Positions 14,350-19,768 of a stretch of DNA of 19,768 bases are shown one piece after another (position 1 is the stretch's first letter; each line of letters opens with the position of its first letter). The notes under the pieces were generated by a model, which was not told the origin of the DNA, made no database searches, and saw only the letters and a list, made by a program, of their open reading frames with translations. Made by a program: the position numbers and the translations under genes. This DNA is from an uncultured Clostridia bacterium (lineage in GTDB: Bacteria > Bacillota > Clostridia > Oscillospirales > Ruminococcaceae). The stretch spans positions 1 through 19,768 of the forward strand of contig CALATN010000064.1 of NCBI GenBank assembly GCA_937891895.1, given 5' to 3'.

Positions 14350-14692
14350 TTCGATCTTCCTGTTCTCTTATGAATTTCCTGTCACTTTCAGGAACACCGT
14401 TCTCGTCAGAAACGTAGCGTTCCACACGCATTGTCAGATTATACTTTTCACGCAGTCCGATAATTGTATCCATCATCGGAGCAGCGTGGTGCTTGTCGAT
14501 TGCAGACTGGTCTTTCCAACTGTCAATAAGCAACACGGTTTCGCTGTCATTCATCGGGAAGAAATATTCGTATCTTTCATTCCCGTCCTCGGCACGGATT
14601 AAATCCGCCGTACCGCTGTTTTCCATTTCCTCAGCAAATTTTCTCGCATTGCCGTTTTCACCTTTGTAGTAAATGTTTACTGTTATGCTCAT
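14342..14692 (-). CDS. Antibiotic biosynthesis monooxygenase (ABM) domain protein, putative quinol monooxygenase
   Basis: 116 aa. The pattern ITVNIYYKGENGNARKFAEEM, then RYEYFFPMNDSETVLLIDSW and HHAAPMMDTIIGLREKY is that of YgiN-like ABM proteins, small dimeric alpha/beta barrels that act on quinols or similar aromatics without a cofactor. The ATG at 14692 is preferred: it has AGGTG 4 nt upstream. A longer frame starting at 14704 would overlap the preceding stop as ATGA but lacks a ribosome site. It sits between an HD-GYP-like gene and a flavin reductase with overlaps or tiny gaps, so all are on one transcript. A monooxygenase role in an anaerobe is doubtful; quinone detoxification is a guess. 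Confidence 0.82.
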   Translation of the reverse strand: MSITVNIYYKGENGNARKFAEEMENSGTADLIRAEDGNERYEYFFPMNDSETVLLIDSWKDQSAIDKHHAAPMMDTIIGLREKYNLTMRVERYVSDENGVPESDRKFIREQEDRNG

Positions 14693-14700
14693 AAGGCACC

Positions 14701-15879
14701 TCATTCATCAGGATAATTCTTCATTATCTCCAGAAACGCATCAAAGTTTTCCTTGAACGCATCAACAACCTTCGGGTCAAACTGCTTTCCTCTCTGGGAC
14801 ACAATTTCCTCATAAGCCTTTTCGGGAGTCCAGGCTGGCTTGTAGGGTCTGCTGCTGACAAGTGCGTCAAATACGTCGGCAAGTGCCGCACATCTTGCAT
14901 ACGGCGTGATATCGTCGCCCTTTATGCCCTTGTAGCCATTGCCGTCCCATCTTTCATGGTGCTGGTAGGCAATATCCGTGGAAATCTTAAACAGTTCACC
15001 CGGAGAGGTTTCAAGCATCTGCTTGCCGTACTCGATATGCTTTTTCACAACCTCATATTCTTCCGCAGTAAGCTTGCCCGGCTTTTCAAGAATTGTTTCG
15101 GGAAGCATAATCTTGCCCACGTCGTGCATCATAGCCGCAAGACTGATTTTCCAGCTTTCCTCCTCGTCATAGCCAAGACTTCTGCAAAGCACTTCTGTAT
15201 ATTCAGCAACACGGCGGACGTGCTGACCTGTGTGTTCTGACTTGTTTTCAATAATCTGTGACAGCGCAAGGATAAGGTTTTCCTGGTCGTCGTACAGTTC
15301 GGCATTCTTCTTCGCAAGTGTATCAACAAGACGTTCCATTCTGTCTGAAATGAAGTAGCAGAGAATTACTACACCACCGAACTCAATGCCTCTCGGAAGT
15401 ATGCCGTACACAATCGTATCACGGACAGATATAAGCGGTTCATCGGGAACAACCCTGAGAACAGTTGCCAGCAGATGTGAAAGTATAATCATCGGCACGC
15501 TTGATATTGCCGTAAATTTTACATATTTCTTTTCGTTGTACAGGCAGGACATTACCATCGGGAACACAAGCATTATTATCGTGTGGTAGGAAAGTGTCGC
15601 GTACTGCAGACCCGACTGGAACACCATAAGCGCAAGGAAGAAGTATCTCATTCCTTGCGTGCGCATTTTAAGAATATCACCCAGTAATGTGGGCATAAAA
15701 AAGATAAATATTGACACACCCACAGTCAAGTAAAGCGGAACCGCATCAATTATAAAAACCCCGATAAAATTCAGCAGCGCCACAAGCAGCATAAATACAA
15801 TCATCAGCCTGCATATAAACGCAAGACGTTTGTCAGCGTCCTTGCTGTATTCGCTTATAATCTTTTCAGAAAAACGCAT
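14701..15879 (-). CDS. Membrane HD-GYP-like phosphohydrolase
   Basis: 392 aa. About six hydrophobic segments fill residues 20-180, followed by a short coiled linker (DRMERLVDTLAKKNAEL) and an HD-GYP-type domain: ENKSEHTGQHVRRV, HD in MMHDVGKI (252-253), KPGKLTAEE, HHERWDGNGYK (307-317) and ALADVFDALVSSRPYK. HD-GYP enzymes hydrolyse cyclic di-GMP or related nucleotides. The third signature residue is Lys in place of Pro (GYK), a change in the motif that names the family. No PAS, GAF or receiver domain is present, so the membrane part is probably the sensor. ATG (15879) is chosen over GTG (15888) because GGGGTG lies 6 nt before it. 39 nt separate it from the Nudix gene. Confidence 0.88.
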   Translation of the reverse strand: MRFSEKIISEYSKDADKRLAFICRLMIVFMLLVALLNFIGVFIIDAVPLYLTVGVSIFIFFMPTLLGDILKMRTQGMRYFFLALMVFQSGLQYATLSYHTIIMLVFPMVMSCLYNEKKYVKFTAISSVPMIILSHLLATVLRVVPDEPLISVRDTIVYGILPRGIEFGGVVILCYFISDRMERLVDTLAKKNAELYDDQENLILALSQIIENKSEHTGQHVRRVAEYTEVLCRSLGYDEEESWKISLAAMMHDVGKIMLPETILEKPGKLTAEEYEVVKKHIEYGKQMLETSPGELFKISTDIAYQHHERWDGNGYKGIKGDDITPYARCAALADVFDALVSSRPYKPAWTPEKAYEEIVSQRGKQFDPKVVDAFKENFDAFLEIMKNYPDE

Positions 15880-15918
15880 TTTCTGCACCCCGTTTTCAAC
15901 TTTGAAAATTTATGCAAA

Positions 15919-16326
15919 TTATCTCAGATGCTCAAAAATCCCGTTATTATCAAAATCGTCAATAATGGCTTGCGGCAGTAATCGCCTGCATTCCTTTTCG
16001 TCAGCCCACATAAAAGCCTGATGTTCTTCGCTGAGTGTCACGTTTTCCGTCATTGCCTCACAAAGATATGCAATAATCAGATACGGCACTTCTGCGTTGA
16101 CAAGCGTTACATAAGCAACACGCTTGATACGCACTTCCGTCAGACCTGTTTCCTCATATATTTCCCTTGCCATAGCAAATTCGGGAGTTTCGCCCTGTTC
16201 GACGTTCCCGCCCGCATTTTCCCAAGTCCCCGCACCGATATCATCGGCATTGCAGCGTTGCACAAGAAGAATTTTGCCAAGCTTTCTGTTATAGATAATG
16301 CTTTTTACAACTATGTCAGCTTTCAT
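15919..16326 (-). CDS. Nudix hydrolase
   Basis: 135 aa with a complete Nudix box: G40-x5-E46-x7-REIYEETGL (54-62), which binds the metals for hydrolysing nucleoside diphosphates linked to another group. The preceding LLVQRCNADDIGAGTWENAGG resembles MutT/NTP-pyrophosphohydrolase members, but the substrate cannot be predicted. A CGGAGG site lies 6 nt before the ATG. Promoter copy A (16422-16394) gives a leader of about 60 nt that contains a GC-rich palindrome. No terminator follows, so it probably heads the operon with the HD-GYP-like, ABM and flavin reductase genes. Confidence 0.9.
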   Translation of the reverse strand: MKADIVVKSIIYNRKLGKILLVQRCNADDIGAGTWENAGGNVEQGETPEFAMAREIYEETGLTEVRIKRVAYVTLVNAEVPYLIIAYLCEAMTENVTLSEEHQAFMWADEKECRRLLPQAIIDDFDNNGIFEHLR

Positions 16327-16353
16327 TTTGTTCCTCCGTTATTTGTAATTTGC

Positions 16354-16378
16354 GGGCGGCGAAACACCGCCCCTACAA
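16354..16378. repeat. Palindromic GGGCGG...CCGCCCCTACAA repeat in the Nudix leader
   Basis: GGGCGG (16354-16359) pairs with CCGCCC (16367-16372) around a CGAAACA loop. The 12-mer CCGCCCCTACAA (16367-16378) is the exact reverse complement of 8381-8392. It is a short member of the same repeat family, located between the promoter and the ribosome site. Confidence 0.7.
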
Positions 16379-16388
16379 GTTTGTGTTG

Positions 16389-16424
16389 ATTAAAGTATAC
16401 CACACGTTGCCCCAAAAATCAATA
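16389..16424 (-). promoter_or_regulatory. Promoter copy A (Nudix operon), duplicated 36-nt segment
   Basis: Minus-strand TTGATT (16422-16417), a 17-nt spacer and extended -10 TGG-TATACT (16399-16394). The 36-nt segment is identical to 17006-17041. Confidence 0.8.
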
Positions 16425-16441
16425 ATTACGCATTGTGAAAT

Positions 16442-16474
16442 AAAAACACGGCACCGCCGAAGCAATGCCGTGTT
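16442..16474 (-). terminator. Terminator copy A, after the 130-aa gene
   Basis: AACACGGCA (16445-16453) / TGCCGTGTT (16466-16474), a 9-bp perfect stem, followed on the minus strand by TTTTTATTTC. The 33-nt segment matches 17046-17078 at 32 positions. It lies 38 nt past the stop of the 130-aa gene. Confidence 0.88.
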
Positions 16475-16512
16475 AAAACTACATAAACATAACGAAATCT
16501 TGAGTTCGTTTT

Positions 16513-16905
16513 TTAATCCCCCATCATATCAAAGTGTCTGCGATACCTTTTGGGAATTTCAACTTCAACATCATATCCCATTTCATTCAGCACCTTTGGA
16601 ATAACCGTCATTCCGTCCTTGAAGAAACGCTCTATTCGCTTGTCCTTGCGGGTAATTTCACTGTAATCGGGAGGACATACAAAAGTCCAGTCCGCACCCG
16701 AACGGTCAAGGACAACGCGAAAATATTTATCAATATCCATATCAGGCAAATCAACCTTGCGGAGCAGGATATGATGCTCAACAGCGTCATCAATCTGACT
16801 TGCAATTACCTGTTCACCGTCAAAGGAAATCAGCACTAACAGCGGCTCGTCCTGCTCCATAGCAGTTTTTACGGTTTCACCGTCGGGATAGTAGGTTATG
16901 TTCAT
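16513..16905 (-). CDS. Hypothetical protein, 130 aa
   Basis: No family recognised. The protein is soluble, acidic overall, with no signal peptide or membrane helix. Its first half alternates strands and helices (EPLLVLISFDGEQVIASQIDD, HHILLRKVDL); the second half has DRSGADWTFVCPPDYSE, a basic RKDKRIERFFKDG and a C-terminal KRYRRHFD. Intact frame, a strong CGGAGG site 6 nt before the ATG, its own promoter (17039-17011) and its own terminator (16474-16442) support a real monocistronic gene. Its promoter, ribosome site and upstream terminator are duplicated at the neighbouring Nudix gene, although the two proteins are not alike. Confidence 0.8.
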   Translation of the reverse strand: MNITYYPDGETVKTAMEQDEPLLVLISFDGEQVIASQIDDAVEHHILLRKVDLPDMDIDKYFRVVLDRSGADWTFVCPPDYSEITRKDKRIERFFKDGMTVIPKVLNEMGYDVEVEIPKRYRRHFDMMGD

Positions 16906-16924
16906 TTTGTTCCTCCGTTTCTTG

Positions 16925-17006
16925 TAAATGTGAAATTTGAAATTAGGAAAGTGGAATTTATATACTATCTGAAATTTCTAATTTCACTTTCCTAATTCCA
17001 CATTTA
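16925..17006. repeat. Imperfect A/T-rich palindrome in the leader of the 130-aa gene
   Basis: The left arm (16925-16960, TAAATGTGAAATTT...TTAGGAAAGTGGAATTTA) and the right arm (16971-17006) are inverted copies: both contain TTAGGAAAGTG and TAAATGTG, in opposite orientation, with a few mismatches and one internal gap. In the transcript they would form a long hairpin between promoter and ribosome site. It has no coding capacity and looks like a small non-autonomous insertion. Confidence 0.7.
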
Positions 17007-17041
17007 TTAAAGTATACCACACGTTGCCCCAAAAATCAATA
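17006..17041 (-). promoter_or_regulatory. Promoter copy B (130-aa gene), duplicated 36-nt segment
   Basis: Minus-strand TTGATT (17039-17034), a 17-nt spacer and extended -10 TGG-TATACT (17016-17011). Identical to 16389-16424. Confidence 0.8.
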
Positions 17042-17045
17042 CAAC

Positions 17046-17078
17046 AAAAACACGGCACCGCCGAAGCAATACCGTGTT
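17046..17078 (-). terminator. Terminator copy B, distal terminator of cellobiose phosphorylase
   Basis: AACACGG (17049-17055) / CCGTGTT (17072-17078), followed on the minus strand by TTTTTGTTG. It differs from copy A at one base (17071), which introduces a mismatch in the upper stem. It lies about 70 nt past the stop codon. Confidence 0.85.
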
Positions 17079-17096
17079 TAAAATTTTACTTAATAA

Positions 17097-17145
17097 ATAA
17101 TTTTTCACATCGTGAAAAATTATGGAGTCAAACGCTTGCGTTTGA
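17097..17145 (-). other. Two stacked hairpins in the 3' UTR of cellobiose phosphorylase
   Basis: First, TCAAACGC (17128-17135) / GCGTTTGA (17138-17145), perfect, followed on the plus strand by TTTTT. Second, ATAATTTTTCAC (17097-17108) / GTGAAAAATTAT (17112-17123), perfect over 12 bp with a 3-nt loop. With terminator B they make three consecutive hairpins in about 100 nt after the stop. Confidence 0.75.
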
Positions 17146-17148
17146 TTT

Positions 17149-19557
17149 TTAGCCCAGTGTAACAACAACTTCGTTTTCATCCTTGAGCATAGCAGCAGGA
17201 ATGAAGTTGCCGTCGAGCTTTTCACCGTTGAGAACGATGGAGGAAACGCCGCTTTCAACCTTGTTAGGGTTATTGAAAGTCATATTGAGCTTCTTGCCTC
17301 TGAACATCTTGTCAACTGTGTAGCTTTCCCAATCGGAAGGAATTGCAGGGTCAACTACAAGACCGTCAGCGTTAGGACGCATACCGAGGATACCCTCTAC
17401 GCAGCCAACCATAACTGTGGAAGCTGTACCTGTGAGCCAGTGAACATGGGAACGTCCCTCGAATGGAGAACGTGTGGACTCTGTGAACTGACCGTGAGCG
17501 TAAGGCTCGATAACACGTGTTTCAGCCTTGTCGTTCATTGCAGCAGGAGAGGATTCCATGAAGTATTCGAATGCTCTGTTACCGTGACCGAGGAGGGATT
17601 CAGCGAGGATTGCCCAGCCCTGTGACTGAGAGAAGATACCGCCGTTTTCCTTTGTATCAGGGTTGAAGATGTGCATAAGAGCGCCATCGAAGTAGTGCTT
17701 AACGTATGGTGGTTCGAGAAGCTTTACGCCGTAAGGTGTATTGAGAATTTCGTGAACGGATTCCATAGACTTTTCAGCCTGTTCCTTTGTAGCGAAGCCG
17801 GAAATTACGCCCCAGCTCTGTGGGTTGAGCCACATATTAGCTTCAGGGTCCTTCTTAGCACCAACAACTACGCCGTCTTCACGGATACCACGGATCCATC
17901 TGTCTTCGTCCCAGCATTCAGCGAGAGAAGCACCGAGCTTGCCCTGAACTTCGTCGATGTACTTAACGTAGTCAGCGTCGCCCTTTTCTTCAGCGTAGCC
18001 CTTGATAACGGACATTGCATAGTAGAGCTGGAATGCAACGAATGTGGATTCGCCCTTCTTACCCATACGCAGACAGTCGTTCCAGTCAGCGTGGAGACCA
18101 GCAGGCATAGCGTGGTCGCCGAGGTGGTTCATGGAGAAGTCGATAGCCTTCTTGAGGTGTTCGTAAACTGTATCTTCGCCGCCGTTAGCGTAAACAATAA
18201 CTTCGTCGAGGAATGCCTTGTTGCCGCTTTCGCCGATGTACTTAGCGATAGTTGGGAACAGCCAGAGAGCATCGTCAGCACGGTAGGATGGGTGGCCTGT
18301 TTCCTTAGCGTAAACGGAGTTCTCGTCGTTTTCATCAGGGAATGTTTCGTGGCCTGCGTTGTGGTTGAACTTAACAAGTGGGAGACCTGCGCCGTTGTCA
18401 ACCTGAGCAGAAATCATGAAACGGATCTTTTCAGCAGCCATTTCAGGGTCAAGGTGGATGATACCCTGGATATCCTGAACTGTATCACGGTAGCCGTAAC
18501 CGTTACGGAGACCGCAGTAGATGAAGGAAGCAGCTCTGGACCAGATGAATGTGATGAAGCACTGGTAAGCGTTCCATACGTTGATCATATTGTTGAACTC
18601 GTTGCTTGGAGTCTTGATCTGGAAATTGTTGAGCTTGCCGTGCCAGTAGTTCTTGAGTGCCTTAATTTCAGCGTCAACCTTGCCAGGTTCCTTGTATTCG
18701 TTGAGAATAGCAGTAGCCTGAGCGTTGTCACGCTGACCAACGATATAGATGAGCTCGATTGTTCCGCCTGCACCGAGAGTAATTGCGCTCTGGAGTGCGC
18801 CGCAAGCGTTAGCGTTGTAGTTGAGAACATTGTCACATCTGCCGCTTTCAACAGCGATAGGGTTAGCAAGTGTTCTGTAAGCACCGATGAAGTGGTTCAG
18901 ATCACCGTTGTAGCCGCAAACGTCAGCACCAACCATACCGAAGAAACGCTCTCTGTGGTTGGAACCTGTTTCATCCTTGCCGCTGTTTTCGTTGATGTGC
19001 TGGAGGATCTTGTTTTCTTCGAAAGTAGTTCTTGTGATGAACTGTGTGTACTGGAGGTTAACCTGATCCTGCTCGTAGTTGTTTTCATTTGTGAATTCAC
19101 AGAAGCCGTAAACGGAAAGCTTTCTTTCCTTGTTTGAAAGGTTAGTGATAACAGCTCTCCATACTTCGTAAGTCTTGCCCTGTGGAACATAGTATGTAAC
19201 TTCGGACTTTACTTCAGCATATTCAGCGGAAATAACTGTGTAAGCTGTACCATGGCGGCATTCGCTCTTGTACTGGTCAAGAGGCTTGCCCACAGGCTGC
19301 CAGGAAGCAGACCAGTAGTCAGCTGTATCGTTGTCACGGATATAGATAAATCTGCCCGGGAGAGCAACATTGGTGTTGAAACGGTAACGGAGAAGACGTC
19401 CGTTTGCGCCTGACTTAACAAAGCTGTAGCCTTCAGCGTTGTTGGAAATCATTGCGCCGTATTCAGGGTCACCAAGGTAGTTCGCCCAAGGTGCAGGTGT
19501 ATTAGGCTTGGTAATAACGTATTCTTTCTTTTCAAGATCAAAATGTCCGTAATTCAT
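17149..19557 (-). CDS. Cellobiose phosphorylase, GH94
   Basis: 802 aa, the usual length of GH94 cellobiose phosphorylases (cellodextrin phosphorylases are nearer 1000). The enzyme splits cellobiose with phosphate into glucose 1-phosphate and glucose, saving ATP. The N-terminus MNYGHFDLEKKEYVITKPNT, PWANYLGDPEYGAMISNNA and ECRHGTAYT fit the family; GLRNGYGYRDTVQD and the ADWNDCL motif form the active site, with the second Asp of DWND (about 494) the general acid by analogy. GRSHVHWLTGTAS near the C-terminus is the phosphate-side loop. No signal peptide, so it acts on imported cellobiose. ATG (19557) follows AAGGAG by 10 nt; a longer frame starting at 19581 would cover that site. Preceded by a good promoter and an AAACGTTT palindrome. 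No transporter gene is adjacent in the window. Confidence 0.95.
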   Translation of the reverse strand: MNYGHFDLEKKEYVITKPNTPAPWANYLGDPEYGAMISNNAEGYSFVKSGANGRLLRYRFNTNVALPGRFIYIRDNDTADYWSASWQPVGKPLDQYKSECRHGTAYTVISAEYAEVKSEVTYYVPQGKTYEVWRAVITNLSNKERKLSVYGFCEFTNENNYEQDQVNLQYTQFITRTTFEENKILQHINENSGKDETGSNHRERFFGMVGADVCGYNGDLNHFIGAYRTLANPIAVESGRCDNVLNYNANACGALQSAITLGAGGTIELIYIVGQRDNAQATAILNEYKEPGKVDAEIKALKNYWHGKLNNFQIKTPSNEFNNMINVWNAYQCFITFIWSRAASFIYCGLRNGYGYRDTVQDIQGIIHLDPEMAAEKIRFMISAQVDNGAGLPLVKFNHNAGHETFPDENDENSVYAKETGHPSYRADDALWLFPTIAKYIGESGNKAFLDEVIVYANGGEDTVYEHLKKAIDFSMNHLGDHAMPAGLHADWNDCLRMGKKGESTFVAFQLYYAMSVIKGYAEEKGDADYVKYIDEVQGKLGASLAECWDEDRWIRGIREDGVVVGAKKDPEANMWLNPQSWGVISGFATKEQAEKSMESVHEILNTPYGVKLLEPPYVKHYFDGALMHIFNPDTKENGGIFSQSQGWAILAESLLGHGNRAFEYFMESSPAAMNDKAETRVIEPYAHGQFTESTRSPFEGRSHVHWLTGTASTVMVGCVEGILGMRPNADGLVVDPAIPSDWESYTVDKMFRGKKLNMTFNNPNKVESGVSSIVLNGEKLDGNFIPAAMLKDENEVVVTLG

Positions 19558-19611
19558 TATGAACACACTCCTTCTCATCAAAGCCTTTTTCGGCTAAACA
19601 TTCATATTTGT

Positions 19612-19640
19612 ATTCTAACATCTATATGCAATTATTGCAA
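19612..19640 (-). promoter_or_regulatory. Extended -10 promoter for cellobiose phosphorylase
   Basis: Minus-strand TTGCAA (19640-19635), a 17-nt spacer and TAGAAT (19617-19612), preceded by TGT. Transcription would start near 19605, giving a leader of about 50 nt that contains a small AGCC-GAAAAA-GGCT hairpin (19595-19582). Confidence 0.72.
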
Positions 19641-19664
19641 GGGGGTAATAAAAAAATTCACAAT

Positions 19665-19678
19665 TTCAAACGTTTTCG
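19665..19678. promoter_or_regulatory. Possible LacI-family operator upstream of cellobiose phosphorylase
   Basis: AAACGTTT (19668-19675) is a perfect palindrome with central CG inside TTCAAACGTTTTCG, the general form of LacI/CcpA-type sites. It is centred about 66 bp upstream of the predicted start, outside the promoter. The identity of the binder is inference. Confidence 0.4.
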
Positions 19679-19699
19679 GGAGATTTTTTTATTTACTTT

Positions 19700-19731
19700 C
19701 GCTAAATAGTGCGATAAATTATAATTTAGCG
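19700..19731. promoter_or_regulatory. Inverted repeat CGCTAAAT-N16-ATTTAGCG at a possible divergent promoter
   Basis: Perfect 8-bp arms at 19700-19707 and 19724-19731 flank a plus-strand TATAAT (19720-19725) that lacks a good -35. The remaining sequence to 19768 is G/A-rich with GGGAGACCC at about 19757-19764 and shows no start codon with a ribosome site. A plus-strand unit may begin beyond the window. Confidence 0.4.
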
Positions 19732-19768
19732 GGGAGAGTGTGGAGACCTATTGAGGGAGACCCTTTTG

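Noticed and set aside
15893..15908. TTTTCAA-CT-TTGAAAA as a terminator between the Nudix and HD-GYP-like genes
   Set aside because: The stem is A/T-only, its loop would be too small without opening pairs, and there is no following T-run on the minus strand. Read-through is the simpler reading.
17671..19137. A 488-codon open frame on the plus strand opposite cellobiose phosphorylase
   Set aside because: The sense strand encodes a full GH94 enzyme. The antisense frame stays open because of strong codon bias in that gene, and its Val/Ser/Glu/Cys-rich translation resembles no protein family.
19731..19768. A 6S RNA, SRP RNA, tmRNA or RNase P RNA start at the right edge
   Set aside because: The G/A-rich sequence has no recognisable core of any of these RNAs, and too little lies in the window to judge.

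Overview
The window reads as chromosomal DNA from a low-to-mid GC Gram-positive of the class Clostridia. The best guess is a Ruminococcus-like, fibre-degrading gut or rumen anaerobe. The guess rests on the order ylxM-ffh-rpsP-khpA-rimM-trmD, the pairs recA-recX, secG-rnr and yloU-yloV (fakA), a 2-oxoacid:ferredoxin oxidoreductase locus, a cytosolic cellobiose phosphorylase, and GTAGGGGCGG-type palindromes that I associate from memory with this group. No phage, transposase, CRISPR array, rRNA or tRNA was recognised.

Layout. Positions 1-3039 (minus strand) hold an Asp23/Gls24 protein, a FakA-like kinase, a P-loop ATPase, a 2x[4Fe-4S] ferredoxin and the first codons of the ferredoxin oxidoreductase alpha subunit. 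Positions 3239-5143 (minus) hold recA-recX with a terminator. A near-consensus promoter at 5307-5335 starts the plus-strand block 5383-10586: ylxM, ffh, two small two-helix membrane proteins, rpsP, khpA, a membrane-anchored repeat-like protein of unknown function, rimM and trmD. This is the usual SRP/ribosome-maturation operon with three extra genes inside it. ptsH (HPr) follows on its own promoter and ends at a bidirectional terminator.

From 11188 to 19557 everything is on the minus strand. secG and rnr come first. Next is a probable operon read as Nudix hydrolase, HD-GYP-like membrane protein, ABM monooxygenase, flavin reductase. Then comes a 130-aa protein of unknown function, then cellobiose phosphorylase. 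The Nudix unit and the 130-aa gene are each preceded by almost the same terminator-promoter-RBS cassette, and each copy carries a different palindrome in its leader.

Most of the genes are housekeeping: protein targeting (ffh, ylxM, secG), ribosome and tRNA maturation (rpsP, rimM, trmD, khpA), RNA decay (rnr), recombination (recA, recX), lipid or fatty-acid phosphorylation (fakA) and sugar signalling (ptsH). The unusual material lies in non-coding and accessory details: terminator-like hairpins directly ahead of downstream genes inside conserved operons (rpsP/khpA, secG/rnr, possibly khpA/unknown), the duplicated regulatory cassette, the stacked hairpins after cellobiose phosphorylase, and the unrecognised genes inserted in the ribosomal operon. 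I did not find a clear new defence or mobile system.
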